This document shows, piece by piece, positions 50,401 through 59,441 of a stretch of DNA of 64,000 nucleotides. Position numbers and translations under genes: made by a program. The notes beneath the pieces are model-generated. The model was not told where the DNA came from, made no database searches, and was given only the letters and a program-made list of their open reading frames with translations. The first letter of the stretch is position 1. Each line of letters begins with the position of its first letter. This DNA is from an uncultured Collinsella sp. (GTDB taxonomy: Bacteria > Actinomycetota > Coriobacteriia > Coriobacteriales > Coriobacteriaceae), in contig CAAEEB010000089.1 of NCBI GenBank assembly GCA_900754745.1, positions 11,238 to 75,237 of the forward strand, in the 5' to 3' direction.

Positions 50401-53400
50401 GCACCAACGACGCTCGCGGCAAGATTACGATGACTGGCATCGAGTACACCGCTGCTGGCGAGCACACCTATACGCTGCGCGAGGTCAACGGCGGAACCAC
50501 CAGCAACGGCATCTCCTACGACGGCAAGACCTATACCATCGTGACCACCATCACCGACAACGGTGACGGTACGCTCGGCGCTGCGCACAAGCTGCAGGGC
50601 GCCGAGACCGCCGAGTTTAAGAATTCCTACAACCTGACGCCGTCTAGCTCCAGCGTCACCGACCAGATCACCGCGACCAAGGTTCTGGACGGCCGCGACC
50701 TCAAGGAGGGCGAGTTCTCCTTCGAGCTCGTCGAGGGCGACGAGGTCGTCGCCACCGGCACCAACGCTGCCGACGGCACGATCACGATGAACTCCGTGAA
50801 GTACGATAAGGCCGGCAAGCATACCTACACGCTGCGCGAGGTCAAGGGCAGCGCCGGCGGTATCACTTACAGCGATGCCAAGTACACCATCGAGACCACC
50901 ATCACCGACAAGGGCGACGGCACGCTCGAGGCGAAGCATGTCCTGAAGGACGCCGACGAGGCGAAGTTCAGCAACTCCTATAAGCCTGGCTCCAAGGAGT
51001 CCAGCGTCACTGACCAGATCACCGCGGCCAAGTCCCTGGACGGGCGCGACCTCAAGGCCGGCGAGTTCCGTTTCGAGCTCGTCGAGGGCAATAGCGTGGT
51101 CTCCACCGGCACCAACAATGCCGACGGCAAGATCGTGATGGATTCCGTCACCTACACCGCGGCTGGCGAGCACACCTACACGCTGCGCGAGACCAAGGCC
51201 AGCACCACCGAAAACGGCATTACCTACAGCACCGCCGAGTACACTATCGTGACCATCGTCAAGGACAACGGCGACGGCACCCTCAGCATGGAGCACAAGC
51301 TGCAGAACGCCGACGAGGCGATCTTCGAGAACACCTACACGGTGACCCCCAAGAGCTCCAGCGTCACTGATCAGATTAAGGCGACCAAGTCCCTGACTGG
51401 CCGCGACCTCAAGGAAGGCGAGTTCTCCTTCGAGCTCGTCGAGGGCGACGAGGTCGTCGCCACCGGCACCAACAATGCCGAAGGCAAGATCACGATGAGC
51501 CCCATCGAGTACACTGCTGCTGGCAAGCACGCCTACACGCTGCGCGAGGTCCCGAGCGACGCCGGCAATGGCATCACTTACGACGGTAAGACCTACACCA
51601 TCGAGACGACCATCACCGACAACGGTAGGGGCGAGCTCGTGGCAAAGCATGAGCTGAAGGGCGACGACGAGGCGAAGTTCAGCAACAGCTACAAGCCGAA
51701 TCCTGGCGAGTCCAGCGTCACCGACCAGATCACCGCGACCAAGGTCCTGGACGGCCGCGACCTCAAGGAGGGCGAGTTCTCCTTCGAGCTCGTCGAGGGT
51801 AACGATGTCGTCGCCACCGGCAAAAACGCCGCCGACGGCACGATTACGATGAGCCCCGTGAAGTACGACAAGGCCGGAGCGCACACCTACACGCTGCGCG
51901 AGGTCAAGGGCGGAACCACCAGCAAGGGCGTCACTTACAGCGACGCCAAGTTCACCATCGAGACCACCATCACCGACAACGGCGACGGCACTCTCGAAGC
52001 AAAGCACGTCCTGAAGGGCGACGAGCCTGCCGAGTTCAAGAACACCTATAGCGTGACCCCGCTCGATGCAGAGCTCGACTTTGGCCTGAGCAAGGCTGTC
52101 GATGGTCGCGCTTGGACGGACTCCGACGAGTTCAGCTTTACCATTACCGCCGCCGAGGGCACCCCGCTGCCCGACCCCGCGACCGTGACCGTGAGCAAGA
52201 AGGACGCGAAGGACGGCATCGCCGCCATCAAGTTCGGCAAGATTCGCTACACGGCTGCCGGAACCTACAAGTACGAGATCCGCGAGAACGCGGGCAACGC
52301 GGCCGGCATGACGTATGACGGGCATGTTGCGACCGCTGAAGTAATCGTGACTGAGGACGGCGAGGGCAAGCTGCTCGCCAGCGTCACCAAGAAGGAAAAC
52401 GGCCGCTTCACCAACACGTACCGCTCCGAGCTCGACTACGCCGCGGCCGGCGGCCTCAAGCTCAGCAAGAGCCTCTCCGGACGTCCCATGACCGAGGGCC
52501 TGTTCACCTTTACCGTGACGCCCGCCGACGAGGCTTCGGCCAAGGCGCTCGGCCTGCTGCCCGGCGCCAACAACTTCAAGTCCCCTGCGACGGCAGAGGC
52601 AACGGTCGGTCTGATTGACATTCTGGCGGGCCATGAGGTCAAGTTCACGCAGGCTGACGCCGGCAAGACCTTTGCGTACACCGTGTCCGAGAAGAACGAC
52701 GGCAAGCCCGGTTACACCTACGATGACGCCGAGCGCACCGTGACGATCGCCATTGCCGATGACGGCGCCGGCACGCTCACCGCCACGACGACCGTCTCCG
52801 GCGGTCCCGAGGGCACGCTGGTGACCGAGTACAAGACCGGCGCGGCTGCGGTCGAGAGCGCCGTGGTCCCGTTCGTCAATAGCTATAGTGCGACGACTAA
52901 CACGCCTGGTGGCACCGCTGCTCAGGTCGTTGCCGCCAAGACCCTGACCGGTCGCCCGATGGTTGACGGCGAGTTCTGGTTCGGCATTGCCTATCAGGGT
53001 GAGCTTGTGGGTTACGAAAACCTCAAGCCCAATATCGGCGGGCATGTGAGCTTTGATGCGCTGCACTACGACACCAAGATGCTTGCTAATCTTGAGGCGG
53101 CAGGGCTTGCCCATCGCACTGACAAGGACGGTAAGCTCGTTTGGACCATTAACTACATTGCCTACGAAGCTATAAACGGGCTGCCGAATGGCGTTTCCGC
53201 TACAACGTGGTACTTTGGCTTTAAGGTCATCGTCGTCGACAACGGCGACGGCACCCTGACGGCAACGGTCGACTACGGTGGCGTCGAGCCCTTGTTCGAG
53301 AACGTCTACGGCGCCGATGCCGTTGACGCTGCGCTCGCCGGCACCAAGAAGCTCCAGGCTGCCGAGGGCCTGACCCCGGCCGACATCACGGGCAAGTTCA

Positions 53401-54737
53401 CCTTTACCGTGACTGCCGACGAAGCGGGCGCCCCGATGCCCGAGCGCGCGACCGCAGCCAACGACGAGGTCGGCAACGTGGACTTTGGCAAGATCCACTT
53501 TACGCTCGAGGACCTCAACCGCGCTCTGGGCGTGACGACCGATGCTTCTGATGACGCATCGAGCGACGCCGAAGCCAACGCCGGTGAGGCCGAGGTTGAC
53601 GCCGACGCTGCCGAGACCGATGAGTCCAACGACGTGTCCGATCCCGCAGCCCCCACTGCTCCGCGCTCGCACGCCTTTACCTACACGGTGGCCGAGTCCG
53701 GTAGCGCCCTTGGCGTGACCAACGACGCCAACGCTACACGCAAGGTTTCCTATACCGTGACTGACGACGGTGCCGGGCATCTGAGCGTCAAGCGCGAAGG
53801 CGACGACGGTGCGGACTTCACGTTCACCAACACCTATGGCGTGACGCCCACCGACTCTTCCGTGACCGATCAGGTCAAGACGGTCAAGCGTCTGACCGGA
53901 CGTGACCTTGCAGCCGACGAGTTCACGTTTGAGCTGCTCGAGGACGGCGTGGTTGTCGCTAGCGGCACCAATGACGCCAACGGCAACGTTACGCTGAGCT
54001 CGATCCGCTACGAGGCGCCCGGTGCGCACACGTACACGCTGCGCGAGGCTTGCCCCAACGCGCTCGGCCTGTACAAGGGTGTCGCCTATGACGGCACGAC
54101 CTACACCGTCGTGACCACCGTCTCCGACAACGGTGACGGTACGCTGGCCGCGACGCACAAGCTCGAGGGAACCACCGAGTCGGCTGGCTTTACCAACAAG
54201 TATCATGCCATGCCCACGCAGGTCTCCATCGGTGCCATCAAGGTGCTCGAGGGACGCGAGCTCAAGAAGGACGAGTTTAGCTTTAAGCTCGTTGGCGAGG
54301 ACATCGAGTCCACTGTCACCAACGATGCCGACGGCAAGATCAACTTCGACAAGTTCGAGTACGACGAGCCCGGTACGTACGTCTACACCATCAGCGAGGT
54401 CAAGGGCGACGAGGCCGGTATGACCTACGACAAGTCCGTCTTTACCGCGACCGTCAACGTGGCCGATGACGGCGAGGGCAACCTCAAGGCGAATGTCGCC
54501 TTTACCAAGGGCGACAAGAGCGTCGAGGGTATCGTGTTCAACAACACGTACAAGAAGCCCGAGACGCCCGTGCCGACGCCCGATCCCGGCACGCCCAAGA
54601 CCGTGACGAACATCGTCAAGACGGTCAAGGGTTTCCTGCCCACCACGGGTGACCAGCAGGCCGCCGCACTGCTCATGGCATTCGTCATCGCCATGGCCGG
54701 CGTCGGAGCTCTGGTCTGGGGTATCCGTAAGCGCTAG
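47472..54737 (+). CDS. Giant LPXTG adhesin with VWA domain and isopeptide pilin repeats
   Basis: 2421 residues. The signal peptide ends near residue 32. A von Willebrand A domain (about 112-365) has the MIDAS motif DASGS (119-123). A linking region follows to about 690. Then come some thirteen Spy0128/FctA-type isopeptide domains of ~118 residues. Each has a Lys in a TKxLxGRDLKxGEFSFEL motif, YTLREV with the catalytic Glu, and a terminal Asn in FxNTY, the residues that form the internal Lys-Asn bond. Domains starting at bases ~50290, 50650, 51000, 51360 and 51712 are nearly identical. An acidic Ala/Asp insert is near 2025-2060. The end is a Pro spacer, LPTTGD, a membrane helix and IRKR for sortase. 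AAGGGAG lies upstream of the ATG. It is probably a stalk-like adhesin or pilus tip; the ligand is unknown. Confidence 0.95.
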   Translation: MSKYTRGLLAVILAVVLVLPAAAFAMLPEANARSSTGMDGPTVSGKIVDPHTSDNWTYWAAGSDDSGKITTQNVGRIWTDKTVEAGEGSDFLTTLSAISSTSNTTTTVPKPLDIVLVLDASGSMNDPMSSSDRTKRIDALKTAANSFIEKIAEENAKISDESKQHRVAIVKFSGYKTDEVGNGTYREGGHTYNYSQIMKSPTPCLGDGVNSLKSTVSSISPAGATRADYGMDLAKDISGRADAKKVVLFFTDGSPTSYSSFEPSVANGAINKANSMKKDGTVIYTIGIFSGANPSADPTASSTINENKFMHAVSSNYPAASSSISYWGEWTINFGARAENANYYKSAKNAKELEDIFKDISESITEVVGYPTETHDGYANKSGYITFTDELGDYMQVDNFTEVEYNGTTFVDPVKSTTGNVDAYAFAGEAANLVITVQRAAAGGPQQGDIVEVKIPASLIPLRNFDVDETKGTLTVNDVDPIRVKYASSVKAIARENLFTPDEALKKYIDENAIDEQGSKSVAFYANKWSGDPDLGDTIANFKPAATNRYYFFQKQTPIYTDPACTQPAKEQLASDRLYYYQDEFEIADASRKLDHGITVIEFAGRHAAQFADAVVADESGNLSFSAGTARLAFIDELHTDKNPNATGTASDVLNPRWNDTSSKATATHVNSYLGNNGKISYKYNMTPATVDTKASFGLTKVLEGRAWTDADEFKFELSATSENDAPMPTSATATVTKDNTAIGFGEITYTEPGTYVYKVSEKNAGTTVDGITYSGNVAEITVTVTPNKKGKLSAAVEVTSGKAKFENTYTTNPVESSVTSQIAVAKVLTGRDLTAGEFSFELREVKGGDSELIETVENDAEGNVTFKPIKYTEIGQHTYTLHEVAGDAGGIDYDNAVYTIVTTIADNGKGELVATHELKGAEGVKSIEFKNAYNLTPESFSVTDQITATKSLDGRDLKAGEFSFELVEGNDVVATGTNDARGKITMTGIEYTAAGEHTYTLREVNGGTTSNGISYDGKTYTIVTTITDNGDGTLGAAHKLQGAETAEFKNSYNLTPSSSSVTDQITATKVLDGRDLKEGEFSFELVEGDEVVATGTNAADGTITMNSVKYDKAGKHTYTLREVKGSAGGITYSDAKYTIETTITDKGDGTLEAKHVLKDADEAKFSNSYKPGSKESSVTDQITAAKSLDGRDLKAGEFRFELVEGNSVVSTGTNNADGKIVMDSVTYTAAGEHTYTLRETKASTTENGITYSTAEYTIVTIVKDNGDGTLSMEHKLQNADEAIFENTYTVTPKSSSVTDQIKATKSLTGRDLKEGEFSFELVEGDEVVATGTNNAEGKITMSPIEYTAAGKHAYTLREVPSDAGNGITYDGKTYTIETTITDNGRGELVAKHELKGDDEAKFSNSYKPNPGESSVTDQITATKVLDGRDLKEGEFSFELVEGNDVVATGKNAADGTITMSPVKYDKAGAHTYTLREVKGGTTSKGVTYSDAKFTIETTITDNGDGTLEAKHVLKGDEPAEFKNTYSVTPLDAELDFGLSKAVDGRAWTDSDEFSFTITAAEGTPLPDPATVTVSKKDAKDGIAAIKFGKIRYTAAGTYKYEIRENAGNAAGMTYDGHVATAEVIVTEDGEGKLLASVTKKENGRFTNTYRSELDYAAAGGLKLSKSLSGRPMTEGLFTFTVTPADEASAKALGLLPGANNFKSPATAEATVGLIDILAGHEVKFTQADAGKTFAYTVSEKNDGKPGYTYDDAERTVTIAIADDGAGTLTATTTVSGGPEGTLVTEYKTGAAAVESAVVPFVNSYSATTNTPGGTAAQVVAAKTLTGRPMVDGEFWFGIAYQGELVGYENLKPNIGGHVSFDALHYDTKMLANLEAAGLAHRTDKDGKLVWTINYIAYEAINGLPNGVSATTWYFGFKVIVVDNGDGTLTATVDYGGVEPLFENVYGADAVDAALAGTKKLQAAEGLTPADITGKFTFTVTADEAGAPMPERATAANDEVGNVDFGKIHFTLEDLNRALGVTTDASDDASSDAEANAGEAEVDADAAETDESNDVSDPAAPTAPRSHAFTYTVAESGSALGVTNDANATRKVSYTVTDDGAGHLSVKREGDDGADFTFTNTYGVTPTDSSVTDQVKTVKRLTGRDLAADEFTFELLEDGVVVASGTNDANGNVTLSSIRYEAPGAHTYTLREACPNALGLYKGVAYDGTTYTVVTTVSDNGDGTLAATHKLEGTTESAGFTNKYHAMPTQVSIGAIKVLEGRELKKDEFSFKLVGEDIESTVTNDADGKINFDKFEYDEPGTYVYTISEVKGDEAGMTYDKSVFTATVNVADDGEGNLKANVAFTKGDKSVEGIVFNNTYKKPETPVPTPDPGTPKTVTNIVKTVKGFLPTTGDQQAAALLMAFVIAMAGVGALVWGIRKR

Positions 54738-54750
54738 GCACGCTGGTAGC

Positions 54751-54774
54751 GCCCGGGGCCAAAAGGCCCCGGGC
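54751..54774 (+). terminator. Hairpin after the adhesin gene
   Basis: GCCCGGGGCC and GGCCCCGGGC pair perfectly around AAAA; no T tract. Confidence 0.5.
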
Positions 54775-54815
54775 GGCTGGCGGGGAGCCAGAACACAGCC
54801 CCCACCCCCACCCCA

Positions 54816-54856
54816 GCCGCCACGGAGGTATCTCCCTCCTCCGTGGCGGCGCTTTT
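54816..54856 (+). terminator. Intrinsic terminator after the adhesin gene
   Basis: GCCGCCACGGAGG pairs with CCTCCGTGGCGGC, followed by GCTTTT. Confidence 0.75.
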
Positions 54857-54872
54857 GTGCGCCGGGGGTGCC

Positions 54873-55026
54873 ACGAAACGGGCCCATCTACTACGTTTAG
54901 GCCGCTACCCTCAACCATGCCAAAAAACGCGAAAACAAAATTGCAGGTAGAACGCCTGCGGTTTTTCATGAAAAGCGGTTATGGCCGGGGGTATCGATTC
55001 AAACGTAGTAGATGGGCCGATTTCGT
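54873..55026. repeat. 154-bp palindromic element C2
   Basis: Same outer stem as C1 (GGCCCATCTACTACGTTT and complement) and same centre, with scattered differences inside. It has the same orientation as C1, so the two are direct repeats enclosing the adhesin gene. Confidence 0.88.
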
Positions 55027-55042
55027 GGCGGGCGCCGTCAGC

Positions 55043-55077
55043 CGATCTCCGCGGGCGGAAGAAAACGGATCATTTTG
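55043..55077 (+). repeat. Companion hairpin M4 between elements C2 and B3
   Basis: CGATC and GATC flank TCCGCGGGCGGAAGAAAAC; CATTTTGG follows. It matches M3 with several substitutions. Confidence 0.55.
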
Positions 55078-55120
55078 GTCCCGCGAGGCTTGCGGAGGCG
55101 CTCGTGCAGGGCCGCCCGAA

Positions 55121-55274
55121 CAAAACTATGTCGGTTTACTACGACGAATCCGACATTCCCGACCATGACTGCATTTTTCTAAATATTGCAAGCGTTCTAC
55201 CTGCGGTTTTGCAAGCGCGCAATTTACCGTGGTCGAAGGTGGGCGATTCATCGTAGTAAACCGGCATAGTTTTG
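55121..55274. repeat. 154-bp palindromic element B3
   Basis: The outer arm AAAACTATGTCGGTTTACTA continues with CGACGAATC and pairs with 55246-55273 (one G-T pair and one mismatch). It combines the B-type start with a C-like TACTACG block, and the opposite arm is changed to match. The centre TTCTACCTGCGG is in reverse orientation. Confidence 0.86.
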
Positions 55275-55334
55275 AAATGGCATTAAATCGGTAGCAGCTA
55301 TTTTGCTATGTGGGAGTGCTTGGCCGTTGGGAAA

Positions 55335-55964
55335 TTACCCTCGCAGGTAGGCGATGGCGATCTGCGTGCGGTTGCGCAGACCCATCTTTGCAAGGATCGA
55401 GCTGATGTGGTTGCGTACGGTGCCTTCGCCCATATAAGCGGTGGCGGCAATCTCCTTGTTGTCGAGGCCGCGGGCGATAAGCTCGGCGACTTCGAACTCG
55501 CGGTCGGTCAGGCTGGCAAAGGCCGCGGGCCGGCGAGGCGTGCCCGCCTCGACGCCCGTTCCGTCAAAATCGATGTCCTCGATTGCCTTACCCTCGAGCA
55601 CGCGTTTGCCGTCCATGACCTGGGCCAACGCCGGAGGAATGGCGGCGACATCGGTTTTGATCAGGTAGCCGCGGACGCCCAGCTTGAGTGCCGACACAAT
55701 GTATTCGTCATCCGAAAACGTCGTCAGAAACACCACGCGCGCCGCAGGGTCGTGCTCAAGGATCTCGCGTGCCGCCGAAAGGCCGTCGCGCTCCGGCATC
55801 TGGATGTCGAGCAGTGCGATATCGGGTGCGTGTTCAGCGTAGAGCGCGACCGCGTCGTTGCCGTTGGCGCCGGTACCCACCACCTCGATCTGCGGCTGGG
55901 CGCCCAGGATAATCTTGAGCGAATCGACTACCAAGCGGTCGTCGTCGACAACGATGAGCCTCAT
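55335..55964 (-). CDS. NarL/LuxR-family response regulator
   Basis: 209 residues. The receiver domain has acidic residues VVDDDR near 5-10, the phospho-acceptor Asp in LLDIQMPERDG and Lys in YLIKTD. The LuxR HTH follows (SLTDREFEVAELIARGLDNKEIAATAYMGEGTVRNHISSILAKMG). Its ATG overlaps the kinase stop by 4 bp (ATGA), so both are coupled. It probably regulates the divergent ABC exporter, a common arrangement for this type of pair. Confidence 0.94.
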   Translation of the reverse strand: MRLIVVDDDRLVVDSLKIILGAQPQIEVVGTGANGNDAVALYAEHAPDIALLDIQMPERDGLSAAREILEHDPAARVVFLTTFSDDEYIVSALKLGVRGYLIKTDVAAIPPALAQVMDGKRVLEGKAIEDIDFDGTGVEAGTPRRPAAFASLTDREFEVAELIARGLDNKEIAATAYMGEGTVRNHISSILAKMGLRNRTQIAIAYLRG

Positions 55965-57106
55965 CGGTCCTCATCTCCTTGCTGTTTGGGAACGGTGGCA
56001 AACACGCGCCAGCCGGAGGAGCCGGCACGCGGGCCGGCGGTGAAGGTGCCGCCAAGCGCCTCGACGCGCTCGCGCATGGAGGCAAGCCCCATGCCCTCCG
56101 CGGCGCCGCGGCTGCTTGCCTGGACCCCGCCCGCGCCATCGTCGGTAACGATGAGCTGGTAAAACGACGGATGTTCCATGCATCGTACGGTGACGGCCTG
56201 GGCGCAAGCGTGACGCATGGTGTTAGAGAGCGCCTCGCGTAGGACCGCCGCAAAGCAGTTGGCGACGTTTGCGGGCGCATGTTCGGCTAAAAGTTCAAGC
56301 TCAATCTGCGGGCCGCCGTCCGAGCGCGCGCCTTCAACAATGCGTTCGAGTTGCACGGAAAGGTCGACGGCGTTGTCGTTGAGTGCGTGGACGCTGGTGC
56401 GCACAAGCTGGAGCGCCTCGTCAACCGTGCGTTTGACGTCGGCGAAATCGGCGGCGACGCCGGGCTCGTCGGCGTGAACCACGCGCAAGGCTTCGGCCTG
56501 CAGTGAGGCGCGCGTGAGTTGGTGGCCCACGTTATCGTGGATCTCGCGCGCGATGCGGGCGCGTTCGGCGAGCGTCGCGAGCTCGACTTCGTAGTCCTGG
56601 CGGTCGGCAAGATCGCGGTTGCGCGCTTCGAGCGCGAGGGCTCGTTCCTGCAGCTCGTCACGGATATGGCGCATGTGCTGCTGCTCGCGCTCCAGCTGGG
56701 CGGTACGTAGCGATAGCAAGGTGGCGGCAACCGAAAGGATGGCGGTCAGCAGGAGCGTTCGGGCGGTGAGCGCGTCGGTGCGAAGGTCCGCGACGAGCGC
56801 AAAGGCAAAGACGGAGCCAATGCCTAGCGCGACCCAGGCGTGCTCGCGGCGCACGCGTCGTGCGATGTCATAGAGGGCGAGAGGCGCAAACGGCACAAAC
56901 GGCGGCACGAAGACAGCCGCGATGATGTAGACGAAGCTCGCGGCCTCGCTTTTGCGGCGCATGCGTTCTTCCTGTGCGACCTCGGCCAGCGAAGTGGCAA
57001 TAACGCCAAGGCAAAACGCCGCGACCAGGCGAGCGTCCACAGCAAGGCCCACGGCGGCTGCAATGCAGCACGCTAGCACGATCGATTTGTCGAAAAGCCT
57101 GTTCAT
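55961..57106 (-). CDS. Sensor histidine kinase (HisKA_3, NarX/DesK type)
   Basis: 381 residues from ATG 57106 (MNRLFDKS); the frame is open 60 codons further but without membrane or ribosome features. About five or six membrane segments fill residues 8-145. A coiled coil follows (ERARALEARNRDLADRQD-like region). The dimerisation domain has the phospho-acceptor His in REIHDNVGHQL. The ATPase has REALSNTMRHA and DDGAGG and GMGLASMRERVEALGG. It senses an unknown membrane or envelope cue. Confidence 0.93.
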   Translation of the reverse strand: MNRLFDKSIVLACCIAAAVGLAVDARLVAAFCLGVIATSLAEVAQEERMRRKSEAASFVYIIAAVFVPPFVPFAPLALYDIARRVRREHAWVALGIGSVFAFALVADLRTDALTARTLLLTAILSVAATLLSLRTAQLEREQQHMRHIRDELQERALALEARNRDLADRQDYEVELATLAERARIAREIHDNVGHQLTRASLQAEALRVVHADEPGVAADFADVKRTVDEALQLVRTSVHALNDNAVDLSVQLERIVEGARSDGGPQIELELLAEHAPANVANCFAAVLREALSNTMRHACAQAVTVRCMEHPSFYQLIVTDDGAGGVQASSRGAAEGMGLASMRERVEALGGTFTAGPRAGSSGWRVFATVPKQQGDEDR

Positions 57107-57305
57107 ACGGGTATTGTACGCGAAGCTGCGCGTGGTGGAGGGGCCGCCTGCGCAACCGTGACATTCCTCCCGCGCGGCAAAGCGGGGGCGTCGGCAGGCC
57201 GCACGACCAAGACCTCCGCACTCGTGACAAAGCTCACTGGTGCGCGCCGGAGGCTCCTGCGATGATGCAATCGTACCGGGCCGCAATCAACGGAAGGGCC
57301 GCCTC

Positions 57306-58244
57306 ATGACAGACATCGTCCACGTCGAAAACCTCGTCAAGCGCTACGACGATCTTATTGCGCTCGACCACTTTAACCTGAGCATCGCCCCCGGCGAGAT
57401 CTTTGGCCTGCTCGGACCCAACGGCTCGGGCAAGACCACGTCCATCAACTGTATTCTGCAGCTGCTCGCTTACGACAAGGGCACCATCGAGCTGTTCGGC
57501 GAGCCCATGACACCCGCCCGCTACGACCTCAAGCGCCGCATCGGCGTGGTGCCGCAGCAGGTGGCGGTATTCGACGAGCTCACGGTGCGCGAGAACATCG
57601 ACTATTTCTGCAGCCTTTACATCAACGACCGCAAGCGCCGTCGCGCGCTCGTGGACGAGGCGATCGACTTTGTCGGGCTGGGCGACTTTACCAAGTTCCG
57701 CCCCGGCAAGCTCTCGGGCGGTCTGGCGCGCCGCCTCAACATTGCCTGCGGTATCGCGCACAAGCCCGAGCTTATCTTCTTTGACGAGCCCACGGTGGCA
57801 GTCGACCCACAGAGCCGCAATGCCATCCTGGAGGGCATTTGCCGCCTGCGCGACGAGGGCGCCACGGTGGTGTATACCAGCCATTACATGGAGGAGGTCG
57901 AGCAGATCTGCAGCCGCATCATGATCATGGACGGCGGCCGCGTGCTGGCGCAGGGCACCAACGACGAGCTCAAGCGCATGATCCAGATGGGCGAGCGCGT
58001 GACCGTCGAGGTCGGCGCCGTCGAGCCCGCCACGGTCGAGCGGCTGCGCGCCCTCGAGCACGTGCTCAGCGTCGAGCTGTCCGGCGGCGAACTCGTCTGC
58101 ACCTGCGAGGCGAGTCCGCACAACCTGGTCGACATCCTCGACACATTGCGCGCCGCCGACGTGGCGCTCGGCCGCGTGTGGAGCGAGCCGCCGACCCTCA
58201 ACGACGTGTTCCTCGAGATCACCGGCCGCGAGCTGCGCGACTAG
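57306..58244 (+). CDS. ABC-2 exporter ATP-binding subunit
   Basis: 312 residues from ATG 57306, which has GGAAGGG upstream. Walker A GPNGSGKTTS near 38-47, signature LSGGLARRLNIA, Walker B LIFFDEPTVAVDPQSR, H-loop in YTSHYMEEVEQ. A C-terminal ~90-residue domain follows, as in drug or lipid exporters. It forms an operon with two permease genes and is divergent from the two-component system, 200 bp away. Confidence 0.93.
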   Translation: MTDIVHVENLVKRYDDLIALDHFNLSIAPGEIFGLLGPNGSGKTTSINCILQLLAYDKGTIELFGEPMTPARYDLKRRIGVVPQQVAVFDELTVRENIDYFCSLYINDRKRRRALVDEAIDFVGLGDFTKFRPGKLSGGLARRLNIACGIAHKPELIFFDEPTVAVDPQSRNAILEGICRLRDEGATVVYTSHYMEEVEQICSRIMIMDGGRVLAQGTNDELKRMIQMGERVTVEVGAVEPATVERLRALEHVLSVELSGGELVCTCEASPHNLVDILDTLRAADVALGRVWSEPPTLNDVFLEITGRELRD

Positions 58245-58253
58245 GGGGCGGCC

Positions 58254-59441
58254 ATGTTCAACACCATTGTCATTACGGTCAAGACGCTGCTGCGCCGGCC
58301 GAGCACGTGGGTTTGGGGCGCGGTCTTTCCCGTCGCGCTTTCCACGATGTTCATGTTTATGTTTGCGAATCTGAGCTCCGACGGTACGGTAGACCCGGTG
58401 CCGGTTGCCGTCGTGGCGGACGAAGCCTGGGACGCCTCGACCTTTAAGGACGTGGCGACGTCGCTTGCCAAGGAAGGCGACGACCAGCTGCTCGATGTGA
58501 GCGAGTACGAAGACTTGGCTGCCGCGCGCAAAGCGCTCAAGGCCGGCGAGGTCGCGGGCATCTACACGGTCGATGCCGCGGGCACGCCCAAACTCACGCT
58601 GCTTTCGAGCTATGACGGCTCACGTGCGTCGTCGGTGCTCACCGACCGCAGCATTCTGGAGACGGTGGCAAGCTCGTATACACAAAATGCCGAGCTCATG
58701 TCCCAGATTGCCCAGGACAACCCGGCGGCGCTCGCCGACCCGGAGGCGGTTGCGCGCGCCCTGTCGCTCGAGGGCGGCACCCGCCGCGTAAGCCTGACAC
58801 GCACCACACCCGATGGCACGGTCATCTACTACTACGCGCTCTTTGGCCTGGTCGCGATGATGTCTGCCGAGTTTGCCGCCTTGAGCGTCGTCGATCTGCA
58901 GCCTAATCTGTCGGGCCTTGGTGCGCGTCGCTGTGTGGGCGGTCTTTCCAAGACGGCGTCGCTTGCCGGTATTTTTGTGGGCTCGTGGCTGGTCTCCTTC
59001 GCCTCGATGACGATTGCGATTGGCTACGTGCGCCTGGTCGTGGGCGTCGACTTTGGCGGGCGCGAGGGGCTGTGTCTGGTGGGCGGTGCCGCTTCCGCGC
59101 TTGCCGCCACGGGCTTGGGGCTCTTTGTGGGCACGCTTCCCGTTAAGGGCGGCAAGGCGTCCAAGTCGGGCATCCTCACGGGCTTTGCCACCACGTGCGC
59201 CCTGTTCGCCGGCCTCTACGGCGAGCCGGCGATGGCGCTTGCCGACGATGTCGCCCGCGCCTGCCCGGCCGAGTGCTGGCTCAATCCCGTCAAGCTTATC
59301 TGCGACATGTTCAACCGTCTGTATTTCTTTGAGGACCTAGGCCCCTTTGCCGTTCGCGCCGGTGCGCTGGTCCTTATGGCGTTGCTGTTCGTTGCCGCCG
59401 CCACGCTGATCTTTGGAAGGAGCCGCTATGAGCACCTTTAA
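58254..59441 (+). CDS. ABC-2 type permease 1
   Basis: 395 residues. One N-terminal membrane helix (about 15-40), a ~160-residue extracytoplasmic domain and five C-terminal helices, the ABC-2 layout. It starts 9 bp after the ATPase gene. Its last 14 bp overlap the next gene, whose ribosome site GGAAGGAG is inside this gene. Confidence 0.88.
   Translation: MFNTIVITVKTLLRRPSTWVWGAVFPVALSTMFMFMFANLSSDGTVDPVPVAVVADEAWDASTFKDVATSLAKEGDDQLLDVSEYEDLAAARKALKAGEVAGIYTVDAAGTPKLTLLSSYDGSRASSVLTDRSILETVASSYTQNAELMSQIAQDNPAALADPEAVARALSLEGGTRRVSLTRTTPDGTVIYYYALFGLVAMMSAEFAALSVVDLQPNLSGLGARRCVGGLSKTASLAGIFVGSWLVSFASMTIAIGYVRLVVGVDFGGREGLCLVGGAASALAATGLGLFVGTLPVKGGKASKSGILTGFATTCALFAGLYGEPAMALADDVARACPAECWLNPVKLICDMFNRLYFFEDLGPFAVRAGALVLMALLFVAAATLIFGRSRYEHL

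Noticed and set aside
49455..54887. 1810-codon open frame on the minus strand opposite the adhesin
   Set aside because: It is antisense to repeated coding sequence with strong codon bias; the plus-strand frame has signal peptide, domains and sorting signal, the minus frame none.
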